Assembly: GCA_018902385.1 (NCBI GenBank)
Contig: JABSSW010000033.1
Span: forward strand, 461,441 to 525,440
Reading direction: 5' to 3'
Origin: Physcia stellaris
Taxonomy: Eukaryota > Ascomycota > Lecanoromycetes > Caliciales > Physciaceae
DNA: 64,000 bases
The notes under the pieces are model-generated. The model worked only from the letters and a program-made list of their open reading frames with translations, searched no databases and had not been told where the DNA came from. The position numbers were made by a program, and so were the translations under genes. Positions 1-11,771 of the stretch are shown here, piece by piece (within the stretch, counting starts at the first letter, position 1; each line of letters opens with the position of its first letter).

Positions 1-597
1 GGCTTGGTGATTACTCGATTGATAGACTCATGAATCCCGCTTACAGCCCGTCTGAACCATTAGGCACATGCAAATCACTCGGTGATACGATCTGGTCCTT
101 CTATTTTCAGAGCTGTCTATCCCATGGTCTGGTAGTAGTCAGTGGTGCTATTCCTTAGGATACACCGACAGGTCTACGGTTACCCGACTTGGGGCGGAAG
201 CAGCAGATGATGGTTTCTTCATGTCAAGTCATTTTCATACCGTCTTCATGCCGTCTGTATTTTCTTTGTGCCAAACACGGGTAAGGGTATCATCATATTG
301 GGTGTATCGGTGGCGATGCATGGGAGGCAGGATAGCACCACACCAGACCATGGGTTATTAAAATCCTATTGGCAGATGCCCACGTCGGAATCTTTCTTAT
401 GAAAAGTACTGTATGCTTGCGAGACTACCCTTATTGATCAACAATGACCGAAAATAAATGCTCTATTGAGAAACCTCCGAGAACCGTGAAGTCGGGCTAT
501 ATCCTGAGTGTGCATCTCTTTCTGCCGTGATAGCTCTCATCGGCTCAGTCGTCCAAGAAATCTCCCATTCTACGACCAGAATCCCCTTAAATACAGT
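1..597. other. No gene recognised
   Basis: Single-copy looking DNA downstream of the DUF3605 gene. I see no convincing ORF, RNA gene or repeat. It presumably holds the 3' UTR of the neighbouring minus-strand gene. Confidence 0.5.
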
Positions 598-1421
598 TCA
601 GATTGTGACAAGGCTCAATGGTGCATCGTTGTTCGTTATCTCATTAATGAACTCCGTGTCTGGATCAAACAATAGGACGTGAAAATGTTCCATTCCATGT
701 ATGGACTTCAAAGTGTCCCAATTCTTAAACCAGCGGACCCGATCGGTCGGAATCCTGCTCCGGAAGACCTTCTCCACATAGTCATCGATCTCCTCTCTAG
801 CCTCGGGCGTCAGACGTTTGGTGTTCACGTCGTCCTTCAACACGAATTTCGTCCATATGCAGAGGTGGACGATGCGAGAATCGAAACCATAAGGCCAATC
901 GTTGTAGATGATCTTGATATCCGCTGCATATTTTTAGCATTAGCGAGTCATCATGATGAGGGTATGCACCCCTCGTCTCGGTCGGTGGTGGAGTTACCTG
1001 GGTCCGTAAATGGGGGTCCCTTGGCGGTCAGATCAGTCCACTTGAGACGCCGGTTTTGCATGAAAGTCTCAAGGGAACCGTATGCATGCTCAAGGTAATA
1101 CCTCCAAGCCAAGTATCGTCGGTGGTCAGCAGGTGCTCTGCGGAATTGGTCGATGCCGTCCGTATCTTAAGCGGTCAGTAGATGCATGTGCATGCAAGAT
1201 CCATATGACCAACCTATCAGGTCCTTGATCTCTTCCCAGGTCTGATACTGATATTCGTCTGAAGGGACACTGATCATGTCTTTGTGCCTATCACTTATGT
1301 CTCTGAGGAACTCGGGGCATTTCTGTTCCCTTTTCGTCTCAGGGACGTTGACATGCCAATAGGGAAGTTTCTCGGCTCCTGACAAAGGTTCAGAGACTCC
1401 TACTTCGGGATGTTGGGACAT
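598..1421 (-). CDS. DUF3605 / GIG1 family protein, 3 exons
   Basis: Exons (minus strand) 1421-1214, 1165-998 and 923-598 give 233 aa; introns of 48 and 74 nt have GT-AG ends and restore one frame. The product has the DUF3605 layout: an N-terminal LPYWHVNVPE block, a central Arg/Trp-rich stretch ending in RRLKWTDL, then the family signature NDWPYG followed by IVHL-(C)-IWTK. In Candida a related protein (Gig1) is induced by N-acetylglucosamine; the biochemical role is unknown. The initiator is the first in-frame ATG and the spliced length matches the family. Nothing in the sequence suggests a secreted or membrane protein, so a soluble cytosolic or nuclear protein is inferred. Family assignment is fairly sure, function is not. 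Confidence 0.85.
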
Positions 1422-3398
1422 TGTGGAGGTGTATCTGACTTGGCGATTTTAGAGGTATTTGATTAGGTAGTGATAATGCCGATTAAAGCGTTCATGGCAG
1501 AAGACTACTCTAGCAGGTAATGAGACAACGTGTTGCTCGGAAGACAGTACGACTATATAGTATCATACCAATCAAAAGAATGAAGCTTATACCCCTGCAG
1601 CAAGTCGTCTTTACACCAAGAAGGGATGAACTTACGCACCTCACTAGTCTCTTCTGTCTCTCATTCACTCCGCAAAAGTGTTGACCCATTGGCTCAAACT
1701 GTGTGCTGTTGTAAGCGATGGATTGGTCGAATCTGAGCAAGGATGCATATAACCGGGGTCATGGATCGGGTCCTTATCAGCCTAGCCACAGATTGGAAGT
1801 CTATCTACTACAATAACCTTATCATCCGTAGTCTATCGTTCATTCAAAGTTTGATGTACTATATCAGTACGTATCATCTTCACCTTTATGCGGACTGGAA
1901 GTTTATGGAACCCACCACATCTGCCCGAGGCTCGCTGGGGGGTTGCATCACCTCGGCGCACTTTGCATAAAGAAAAAAGAACCAAGCAAGGGAAGACTAC
2001 TGTGCATGCTGACAGGGGATCAGCGAGACAGATGAATGTCCGGACTACGAGGTATCACCTGCATGTCTGGAAGGTCCACTAATGGAAAGTCACATGTAGA
2101 TAGCGAATGTTGTCCCTGCTCGTGGTACGACTGAGAGATCTGTCTGATTATCCTTCACCGATGGGCATTTGCTACTGTTGAACAGAAGACCGCAATACGA
2201 AGACACGAAAAAAGACCAAGATCACTGTTTGCAGTTTTCCTTTCGAAGGAGCTCTCCCAACTTACTGCATTTTCAAATGAGGTAACCCAAACGCAACATC
2301 ACAGGAACACTTTATTTACCATCCGCCTGAATTAAGGTATTCGGTAGTCAAACGTCAACAACTTGAACAATATGAAGAAGATTGGTGACTACCATTACCG
2401 AGATCCCGACCAGAAGTAGGTCTCCTCCACAGGTCAGGTTGATTAGCTCAAACCAAGACCCGAAATGTTCTATGGCACCCTCAAAGTCGGATCAAGAAGG
2501 ATATCCTTCCATAGAATTTAATCTCGACAAACATGTATTCACAGCTTTTCTCAGGTCCCCAAAATTGCGTGTGCTCAAGGACCCACCTGGATCGTTTCAG
2601 ATCCACTCTTGCGAGCGACTCATCCCAGATTTGTATCCAGCTGAGCTAAACAATGGTTTGAAAGGGCGGGAAGCAGCCTTAAACGGCAATACTAATGATA
2701 TACTCTACCACTCGTCCCTCAGTCTTTCATGATAATCTGGTTCCCGCTCCACCTCCTACATGCAGAATCGACAGGCCCTCCACGTTCGTCGATCCACCTA
2801 CATGCGCCGGTGTCGTCAATCGTCAAGATAGCTCCACTGCGGAATCAACGATGAAACGATTGGCTCGAAAACGGTCGATCCCACGCATGCCGTGGAATGC
2901 TACACGCGACATGCGCGCCGTTGATATTTGCCCGGCATTACATCAAAAATGCAATGTGGACAACTCATACGCTCTCCTATGTCCATTCCCGTTCATCTCT
3001 CTAATAAATTCGTGCAATGAATTTCCTCTGATCTTCGTAGCTGTTGCATGTTTTACTCACAATCGTCCCCGCGCTTGTTTCGTTCTCGACATGAAATCAT
3101 GAGGCTGTCCATATCCCCTTTTGGCCTTTCTCTCTCGGCCTACTTTTCCGTTTGTCAGCTTTCTCCTCAAAGCCGCCACTCACGGCTTTGAGGTTATCAC
3201 AGTCCTCCGTCACAGAACTGTTCACTTCAGTAGTCATCCTTGCCACCGAACTTCTCACGAACCCTTCTCAGCCCCTGCGGACAAGCCTCCGGACGAGAAT
3301 CCGAGGCGAAAGGCTTCATTCCCCCAGTCAAAGGACATCCTTTCCTATTCAGAGCTATTATTACCAGTTCACTGCACACTACTTGCTTGCAGCTAGCC
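1422..3398. other. Intergenic, no supported gene
   Basis: About 2 kb with several open frames of 60-135 codons on both strands (for example 2382-2732 and 2695-3102). None shows a recognisable domain, several begin only with non-ATG codons, and none connects through clear introns. I treat them as chance frames. The right end should contain the promoter and 5' UTR of the small membrane protein gene. Confidence 0.4.
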
Positions 3399-3767
3399 AT
3401 GACTGTCCAAGACCCTGGCTTCTGGAAACGCTTTTCAAAGGCAGTCCATCTTGAAGAGATCTCCACGTACAATCAGCCCAACACGGAATGGGTGAACGCA
3501 CATACAAGACAGCGGCCCGAGTTAAAGCATTCGTACGAGTCCCTTTCTAGACCCATCACCCCACCGAGACACAAGACCCATTGCTGATGAGAACTGTGCA
3601 GTGAGTCATGGCTGGAACGACAAGCCGACAAACGGAAGAAGAACCGAACCCGGATGTTGGTCTGCTCTCTAGTTTTCGCCATATTGGTCACCGTACTCGT
3701 GGTGATCATTGTCTGGCTGGAAAGGCATTCTTGGTTCCAAAATGGGGAGAGGCTCACCTTTCCTTGA
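3399..3767 (+). CDS. Small single-pass membrane protein, 2 exons
   Basis: Exons 3399-3532 and 3602-3767 joined across a 69-nt GT-AG intron (donor GTACGA, acceptor CTGTGCAG) give 99 aa. Unspliced, the same frame meets two tandem TGA codons inside the intron, which supports the intron. The protein starts MTVQDPGFWKRFSKAVH. A basic stretch (ERQADKRKKNRTR) then precedes one strong hydrophobic helix, about residues 66-84 (VCSLVFAILVTVLVVIIVW), and a short polar tail follows. The positive-inside rule suggests the N-terminus faces the cytosol. I do not recognise a named family; the layout resembles small conserved ascomycete membrane proteins of unknown function. Translation of the unspliced frame would give only a soluble 63-aa peptide. 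Confidence 0.6.
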
Positions 3768-4310
3768 CGACAACTGGCATGCTCTCTCTTGGTGAGAGCA
3801 ATATGAAGGCACGGTATGCATGAGGGACATTGGGTGTTTCAAGCATGGCAGCATTTGAGGTGTTATCAGTCACAATTTGGGACCGAGCAATTGGCGCTCC
3901 GGTCGTCCACTGAGAGCAGGGACTGCTTCCAGGAGCGCACACTGAGCATGTTTGTTTTGGATACCACTCTGCGAATTTTTGGATTTGACTATCTAGGCGC
4001 TAGGGTAATTGGATGAGCTTCGCTTCGCTTCTTGGAGAGAAGCTCGAGGCCTGGGGCACAGACTCACACAAATACCAACATCATTTCACACAATGATGTG
4101 TTAACCTTGATCAGCAAATACTTTTCCATGGCCTCATTTTCGGAATCCCGCCTGTAGGGTAGCCTAACGCCACGCTATGAATGACATTTAAGGTCCATGG
4201 TAAATGCTGCAGGCCACGCGATCGGCAGGAGAGTCCGCGTGGGCAAGAATTGATGCTTCGCGCGCCAATTATCGCAGGAAGCCTCGCCGCATCTCACAAG
4301 CATCCAGTGA
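3768..4310. other. Intergenic, convergent gene ends
   Basis: Lies between the 3' ends of the small membrane protein gene (+) and the U2AF gene (-). I see no ORF with protein-like features and no repeat. Confidence 0.5.
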
Positions 4311-5006
4311 TCAATATCTCTTCCTCGTAGGCTCAGGGCTCGGACTCCTCGTCATGCTTCTCTCATCCCTCCCTCTAGCCCTCAGCCATTTCTTCGTCCC
4401 CAGCTCTAGCTCCCGTTCCAATTCCGGACTTGGCTCCTTTCTATGGATGAAATTGCAGAACCCGCCCCTCACGCACCCTTCTCCGCTGTTGAGCCTACAG
4501 CATGCTTCTCGGAAGTCGGTCACCGGTGACAGCTCGCAATATATTGGGCGCGCAGCGTACCAGCGGCTGTTGAGGGCGTCGCATGCGGTTTGAGCGGAGT
4601 CTTCGTATTTGAAGCGGGCATAGACGTTGCCGATTAGATCTGGTGTCCGTTAGCCTCATCGTCTGATAGGCAAAAGGATTGTATCTGATAAAGGAGCAAG
4701 CTTACGGTCATTGTTGTTGTCGCAAACAACCACCTCTTCCGGTTCGCCGTACTTGCACATTTCGCACCAAAAGTCTTCGTAGAACGCGTCGAAATGGTTT
4801 TGCAATTGACTAGGGTTCATCTTGTTCTTGGGGTCATATGCAGGATTCTGATAGAGATTTGGAAGCAGAATTGTTTGCGAGTAAGAGGGTTTGACGTGTT
4901 TCCTTGAGCAGCGGTCACCATGGCGGCATGCACCGATTTTGTAGTAGAAAGAGCAATTCACTTTATCTTGTTCTGTCCCAAAGATGGAGGCGAGGTAGTT
5001 TGCCAT
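4311..5006 (-). CDS. U2 snRNP auxiliary factor small subunit (U2AF35)
   Basis: Exons 5006-4706 and 4639-4311 (66-nt intron) give 209 aa. Order of domains: first CCCH zinc finger at about residues 16-42 (CSFYYKIGACRHGDRCSRKH), then the U2AF-homology RRM (NDHLIGNVYARFKYED), then the second CCCH finger (CCRLNSGEGCVRGGFCNFIH), then a short tail with only a few SR/RS-type dipeptides (RSPSPEPTRKRY). This subunit recognises the AG at 3' splice sites and pairs with the large subunit in the nucleus. All zinc ligands of both fingers are present. The C-terminal RS region is far shorter than in human U2AF1, as is usual in fungi. The start is the first ATG, directly ahead of the conserved MANYLASIFGTEQDKVNC. 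Confidence 0.95.
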
Positions 5007-5832
5007 AATGACGGTGGAAAGATGGAGTGCTATAGAGTGAGGACTCGAAGAATGATTGTCTCCGTATTACGTCGGGTCCCTTGGAAATTGGTTGTGCCGG
5101 AAAAACTTTAGTAAGAGCTGGAGTAACATCGAGCTTGGGTTTACAAAATTCTTAGTAGCCAGTCGAGCCAGTGCACCAGATTGCTGACAAAGCAGTCTTG
5201 GCACTCTTCGACCAGGAATCGAGACACTTCAGGTTCCTTCGCTTCTTGGCGATCAAAAATTGCATGGTGTTTAGACCTCGAGAGACTTCTGTGGTATGCT
5301 TCCTTTGTATATCTGACCTTTGACAATGATTCAGACAAGAACACGGTCTCATTGATCCTATAATGAATGTTGAGCTGAGAGCCTGTACAAACATGGACAA
5401 TCCTTGAAACCACTAGACTTTTCATGATTCGATCCAAGCAACAGCCGATGGGTTGGAAAGATGATGGGATATGGTTTTGGACATCCTCTGATTTGATCCC
5501 AGTACAAGGATTGCTTGATCGAATTCCTTTGCCTTTAATGATCCTTGGATAAGATAACTAATGATACCCTCTGAGTATCCTTTCTAATGATGTGTTTCCC
5601 TGAGAACTCTAGACAAAATCCCCCTTTCGAGCCACGGTTGTCAGACATTTACCCACGATCGGTGGCCCAATAACAGATGAGGAAGACAGCATCTGAGTAC
5701 TTTGCCATTGACCGACAATGATTCAACAGGGAGGAGCTTATCTTCAGACCTCCGGCACTGTCGATATCACTGTCTCTGAAAACTCCGCCAAGGATCGGGG
5801 ATAGCTGCAGACTGTCCTCCATGCGGTTTCTT
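5007..5832. other. Intergenic between two minus-strand genes
   Basis: Expected to hold the U2AF promoter and the 3' UTR region of the PLP enzyme gene. Overlapping frames of 60-98 codons at 5141-5437 have no recognisable domain. Confidence 0.5.
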
Positions 5833-7050
5833 TTACTCCTTTAGGCGTCGAAAAGCTGCCATGAAGTCCTTCTTCAGATCGTCCCAGCCCTCTAAACCGA
5901 CACTAACCCTGACTAGCCTCCTATCAACATTTTTGTCACTCATCGCTCTCCATTCAATCAAACTTTCCACACCCCCTAAGCTTGTAGCATGCGCAAATAG
6001 CTCTAGCTTGCTTGGTAGTTGCCTAGCAAGCGCCTCTTCCTTCATCCAGATTGCAAAAACAGGACCAAACCCGTTTGGCATTTGCTTTTTTAGCCACTCC
6101 ATGTCCTCATGCTGGAGACTGGCGTGTTGCACCTTCTCAACTACACCCCTTACAGCCTCCACTTCATCCTGTCTTTCAGCTCTCCCCTTCAGACACACAT
6201 CTAGCCAATTCACTAGCCTTCCTGCCGTTTCACTGTGCGTTTTTACCCTCAACGTCAACGTTCTCAAGCTCCTCAGCCCAAGCCATCCCTCAAGGCTACC
6301 CATCACACTTCCGAGGTAGACTCTCTCTTGCCTCAAACCAACTAACCAGTCCTCTCTCCTAGTAGATAGTACACCCATCAGTATATCGCTATGACCACCG
6401 ATATACTTCGTCCCGCTATGCATCACCACATCCGCACCCCACTGAAATGGCTCTTGCAAGCCTGGCGGTCCGAAAGTTGCATCGACTATCAATATTGCAC
6501 CCCTGCTGTGCGCTTTTTCTGCGTAGGTAGCAATATGACGCGCTTCTCCTGTAGGGTTGACGGGCGTTTCGAGGTGGATTACATCGCCCTTCTGAAGTTC
6601 TTCGGCGGGACAGTCGAGGGGAAGTACCTTCATGCCGTGGAGCTTCTCATGCAAACCGAGGACGCCACGTGAGCCGTGGTAGCCAGCACCCACGGAAACG
6701 CGGTCTGGCCTTAAGAAGACATAGAAGGCGTGTAGAGCTGCAAGCCCGGAAGAATAGGTCAAGCATGGCGCGGAAAGGAGGGGTTTCAGAAGGGCTTCAA
6801 GGCGAGTAGTGTTTGGTGCCGTTTCACGAGAGTAGACGTGGGCATCCGTCGGGACCGTATGGTCCTGCGCTGCCGCCGGAACCAGATCACTGGGATCCGG
6901 CGCATAACGGAAGGTAGTCGAAAGATGAACGGGTGGGGCGACGTCCGTATTGCGATTCAGGTGATCGTCAGCATGTAAGGCCAGTGTGGAAGCAGCGTGA
7001 TCTGCGACACCAGGCCGTGAGGCTTCCTTGTTGCCGTTGAAGTCAGGCAT
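5833..7050 (-). CDS. Cys/Met-metabolism PLP-dependent enzyme
   Basis: Intronless frame of 405 aa from the first ATG at 7050. The frame stays open a little further upstream, but only from a TTG codon. It is a fold-type I PLP enzyme of the cystathionine gamma-synthase/beta-lyase family. Visible are the substrate/cofactor loop VYSRETAPNT, the pocket motif TYSSGLAALHAF, the Asp of LIVDATFGPP that contacts the pyridine nitrogen, and the Schiff-base lysine in HSGTKYIGGHSD. Family members handle sulfur amino acids (trans-sulfuration, gamma- or beta-elimination). It is at the short end of the family and divergent around the tyrosine/arginine pocket, so the exact reaction cannot be read from sequence. 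No targeting signal; cytosol inferred. Confidence 0.88.
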   Translation of the reverse strand: MPDFNGNKEASRPGVADHAASTLALHADDHLNRNTDVAPPVHLSTTFRYAPDPSDLVPAAAQDHTVPTDAHVYSRETAPNTTRLEALLKPLLSAPCLTYSSGLAALHAFYVFLRPDRVSVGAGYHGSRGVLGLHEKLHGMKVLPLDCPAEELQKGDVIHLETPVNPTGEARHIATYAEKAHSRGAILIVDATFGPPGLQEPFQWGADVVMHSGTKYIGGHSDILMGVLSTRREDWLVGLRQERVYLGSVMGSLEGWLGLRSLRTLTLRVKTHSETAGRLVNWLDVCLKGRAERQDEVEAVRGVVEKVQHASLQHEDMEWLKKQMPNGFGPVFAIWMKEEALARQLPSKLELFAHATSLGGVESLIEWRAMSDKNVDRRLVRVSVGLEGWDDLKKDFMAAFRRLKE

Positions 7051-7545
7051 TGATTTCAAAGATCCCAATTCTTCTGTCAAATCATGAAATTATGACCCAG
7101 TCGGGCGGGCAATGTGAGGGGTACGATAGTAAAAGCCAGTCGGCCTGAGATGGTCGGAAATGGTTCCGCAAGCTGCCTACTTGAAAACGAAGCGGAGTAA
7201 ATTAGAAGCAGTAGTAAAGGCTTGGAGGTAAGTTTACATGCAGTCATCAGTCCTTTCGAGTCTGCAAGGCCGGCATGCTCTGATTTGTTGAACCACCACC
7301 GCAAGGAGCATGGTACCTGGAAAACACCTAAGCAACAAAGCCCGTAGAGATGCATACCGTGGTATCTTGAAAATCAATCAATGCCACCAAAGCATGTGAG
7401 AAAGTCTAGAAGAATGCATCCGAGTCTGGTAAATCTTAAGCAACCAGATGATTAGCCCAGGTCACTTTCTGAGGGATCCCAATCGCGAGAATTTGCTGAC
7501 TGGAGCAGGTAGTAGGGCTCCAAACTTGTCTCGTTCTCGTTTTCG
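7051..7545. other. Intergenic, promoter of the PLP enzyme gene
   Basis: Between the start of the PLP enzyme gene and the 3' end of the large unknown gene, both on the minus strand. No further gene seen. Confidence 0.5.
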
Positions 7546-10500
7546 TCAGCGGTATGACTTGTCAATATTAATGTGATGCTCACCTGCTTCGCTCTCAAAA
7601 GCTATAGTAATATCATCATGTTCGCTTGCGTACTCAGGCATGTCTAAGCATATGAAATTGTGGTTTTTTTCTGTCGACCGCTTTGGCAACGCAAATTTGG
7701 CGTCCACAATCCTCATACAGTAATGCTCCGAGCGGGTAAGTGATTCGAAATTGTCGGTAGTCTTAAGGACAAAATTCATGCAGGTACCGTAAGGGAAGTC
7801 CTTGAAATATGCGACAAGTTGAAGAACCTTGTCGAGCTGGACTATTTGCAGTCGTGCCACACTTGCTTCCCACTTTTTGTGAATGGGGACTACCATCCGT
7901 CTTCGCGAGATAGAGAAATTCGATGCAAAGCTGAGAATCGTTCTCAGATCAGTACTACTCAGGATTTGAAGGGAAGACATACCCATCATATAATACAGAG
8001 AAGCCTGTGATCCTCCTCTGGAAAAGATGAAGGTCTGATGTACTCATGTCAGATGACCTTGAAATCTAGGGAGTTTTGGTCCTTACCTTGCAACTTGGTA
8101 AAATGGTAAACCCGCAAAGTCGGTTGAAGGCTCATACCTCTCACTGATTCACTTAGAGCTTTAGCCTTGCTTGTTGATATCTTATTGCTCTCAAAAGTGA
8201 CAGACATGTCTTGCTGAGGAGGCCGCAATAGCGTGATTTGTGCCGGTAGATCTGTGCTGAGACACAGTTGGAGCTCGCCAGGCCCTACAAAATATTAGCT
8301 AGAACATAATGCTATCTTTCTAGAGCCATCTAACCAAGATTGATCCGGTCCACCAAGGTGCCTGCTTCGCAATGTACCCAGAGACGTAAATTATCCGACA
8401 GGATGGTCTTGCTTATGCCATTTTCACAGTATTCTGGTCGCCTGTTGACGACTCTGAGTTTATCCCAGCGCAAATTATTCACAAAGCTATCCTTTTCCAT
8501 TTGAGAGTTGTCGCCGACAGAGTCGTAGATAAGCATTTGTTGTAAAGATATATTTTCATTGCATAGTTCCTCCTCTTTCACGAAGGTTCCATTGAGCCGA
8601 GACAGAAAATGCTCGCGTTCTGCAGGATCATTAAAGGTGATGACAATAGTGGAGCCCGCAGCGCTGTGCTTGAGGAGAATTGCTGGCCCTCCATCATCAC
8701 CACGGACATAATTGAACAAGATTGGTACCTGTTTGCCAAGATGTTGGCTGATACTGTTCAAAGTCTTGCCGCTCGGTGGAGTCACAACAGCGAGACGGTG
8801 CCCGCTGTGGAACCTTCGTTGTCCCGAACCATCTGCTAGGGTGAGATTGTTCAAACAACAATACGTCGCAGCGTTGGACTGGATCGACGGGGAATGCTTT
8901 TGCATCGGGAGTGTCAACATAATGCACACATTTGACAGTGGATTTAAAGACAATTTCTTCTTCCTCTGTTGCTTCCAAACTTTTACGAATCTTCCGCGCG
9001 AAGTCGTAGATTCCCCATAGCGTCCGAAAGCTGCTTTCCTGGAATTGGATATCCAGTTCGAGGCCGTCTGACAATCTCAATACCATGCAGTAAGCATCTA
9101 TTCTCCAATGCACATCCCTCCAAGTTTGTCCCCCTCGCCTATTGGACTGGATCTTGAGATTGACTTTTCCGTCCTGGCTTGCTAGGACTACTTCTAAATC
9201 TCGCTCACTCTTCTGGCGTAGAACCGATATTCCGCAAGGCATATGCACCCCCTGCACTGGATCGTCTGAGGATCTTAGCGTGACATCAACAAACATACTG
9301 CCGTAATTAAAATGGCTTTTTGTATCCCCTATTGGGAACGGAAAAGTACCGCTGGGACCATTGGATCCATCTTCTAGGAGACTTCTTGAAGAAGCGCCGT
9401 GAAGTAGCGATGCAACCTTAGAAGCGAATCGTGGGGTTTCAATCCATACCCGTGTGTCAAGTCCTTGGGCTTCGAAATCAGGAGGCGGCATCTTGCCATT
9501 TCTTTTCATTGACATGGTCAAAGCGCGCAGGCTGGCAGTGATGGCAAGATGTACTTCGATGAGGTCTGCGATTTTGGAGTCTCCAAAGCTCTTGGTGATA
9601 GCTAGCAACGAAGTCATACTTCCACTCCCATATTTTCGTAATTCAACATGGTCAATGGTGACATCTGCTAATATCCAAGAGGATTTTGCAAGATTCAAAT
9701 AAGCTTGCTTTAGACCAGTAGGTACCTCTTTTTCTTCATCTTCGACTGTGCGATCACGGACCCCTGGCCTTCTACGTACCGCATTCTCGAGCTCACTTCT
9801 ACCTTTAAGAAACCACCAGGCGCCCACGCGGATCCAGTCTTCGAAAGACACATTCTGTAAAGATTTATTTGGGTTTGCACCAAGTCGAAAAATTCCGTAA
9901 AACCGTTGGACACGGGTGGTGAATTCATTCAGGGCGTCTTCAGCGAAGTTTTTGGCCACGGACCGTAAACTTTTCTGGGGCGCCTTCAGTGGCGGATTGG
10001 TTGATAGTGAATTGGCTAATGGTGGGCTTGTCATTGTGGGGTTCAGTCTTGGTTGACCAGAAAACTGCTTTTCGCCCTCAGTACGGGCTCCATTCAATTG
10101 TTCCGTTCTCTGGGGCCGGATGTCCGATGGTTTGGACGAGTTGGTGGCCGGGAAATCATAATCCGCGGGGGGGTTATCTAGACTGCTGAATGGTCGCGGT
10201 GACGGGATAGGGGTCAAAGAATTCCCAGACGGTGGATCGAATTCTGGAGAGGAAGCCTTCAGGTAAGAATGATCTCGAAGGTTTTCGATATCTTCTCTGT
10301 GAATCAAAGGTTCCCTTTCAGGCTGGTCCGAAAATTGATCTACGACTACATGCGGAGATGAAGGAGGTCCATTACTGTACTCGGCGTACATGGCTGCAAA
10401 GGCCTCCGAATCATTAGGACTCAAGATCCATTTCTGTCGTTGAATCGGTGCGGTATTGGCAGCATCACGGGCTGTCGGGGCTTCGTGGCTAGCACTCGCT

Positions 10501-11093
10501 TGCTGACTGTCATGGAAACCCGTTGAACGTCTCTGCAAGGGAGGAGGTTCGTCTTTATCATCGACAGGAGAAACATCCCTCGCCTCTTGACCTACCACTA
10601 GGTCTATTTGAGGCGGTGGTGAGCTTCTCCTGGTGTAAAGCTTCGAGGCAGGGGCTTGCGATTGCCTCAGAGACTGGGCTCTTGACGTTGATTGCGCTAC
10701 GTTGATTGAAGGTATTTCCGCCTCGTCGCCCCCTTCACCAATGATATCTGGTGGGGCCGAGTCAAAAGCTACGCGGAGGCCTTTTCTTCGTGGGTCTTTC
10801 CGCTTTTGGTAGCCTGCATGGCTACTTATCAGGCTGTTAGTATTGGATACGGAGGGCGTCCTAGCATCAGGAGCTCCAGTGCGTGATTCGGACCGGACGG
10901 TCTGCGCAGTATCACTTCTGCTTTTAGCTGGTCCCTGGAGAAAGTCGACAAGGTCATCCGCGGGTTGCAGAGGGTCATTGTGACTCTTGGCGATTTTATC
11001 CTCGCCTGTGAAAAGTTTGCCTCGCCATTTGTGCTTACTGAAGAACTTTCGTTCGCTAGGAAGGTGCTCGACAGAAGCCTCACGTTCCGACAT
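7546..11093 (-). CDS. Large conserved-looking protein of unknown function (apparent frameshift)
   Basis: I join exons 11093-8335, 8284-8087, 8034-7983 and 7930-7546; three short introns (50-52 nt) have good sites. The product would be about 1,130 aa. The first 370 residues are polar, rich in Ser/Pro and charged residues and look disordered. The rest is globular, with motifs such as RWFLKGRSELE-like (WWFLKGRSELENAV), TWRDVHWRIDAYCM and, near the end, SISRRRMVVPIHKKWEA. I do not recognise a named domain. No signal peptide or membrane helix. The frame running from the N-terminus and the frame that continues to the C-terminus differ by one base near 8,835-8,865 (see findings). Start chosen at ATG 11093; the open frame upstream begins only with TTG. 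Divergent from the mannosyltransferase gene. Confidence 0.7.
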
Positions 11094-11771
11094 GATTGTG
11101 AAGGAAAGCAAATGGACGACAGGAAAGATGCAATAATCTCTGCTGGAAATCAGAAAGTAAGATCATGGCGGTTTGATGCCGGCATTGAACTGACTATACT
11201 TGGAGTCAGAAGCATCTAAGGAAGTCATCAAGCACTTGAGCATGCCTGGGCCTGTCTTGGGGGGGGACTGTCTGGTACCCGGTTCGGTATGACTACCGTA
11301 CTTCTTCCGTATCGTTCCATTCACAATTGGAGGCTGATACGAGAGTAGGCCACCAAGGGGTTGATGCCAAGGATTCCCCGCCTTAGATCAAGGTACCTTC
11401 CAAACATATCCGCACCTGTATGTAATTATAGAATGTCAATATTAAATCTTATTTACTTGAAAATTTACTGCAGTCTGGGCACGTGAGAATACCTTACCGA
11501 GGACACTCTAATTAAGGAATACAATTATCAGAATCATGGCGCCTATCATGCCTGCGAGGGTGGCACTTCTCTCATCGCTTTGCGACCTGCTAGCGTCTCC
11601 TCGTTTGTGGCTTCCCGCAACCGGGGCTGCGTTGCGGCGCAACTTGGCACATCTTACATGTACCATCCACCATCTCCTGGAACTGGACAGAGGCCTGCCT
11701 TCTTTGGGTGATACATTAGTCATGGAGAAGCATACACCTTGTATACCCCAACTGAACCCAGTAGCGCAGCA
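11094..11771. other. Divergent promoter region
   Basis: Separates the divergent large unknown gene (-) and the GT71 gene (+). Contains a run of nine G at about 11,260. Frames at 11508-11795 are not gene-like. Confidence 0.5.

Noticed and set aside
2382-3102. Two overlapping plus-strand frames of 116 and 135 codons
   Set aside because: No domain, no linking intron, the first starts only with TTG; composition like random DNA.
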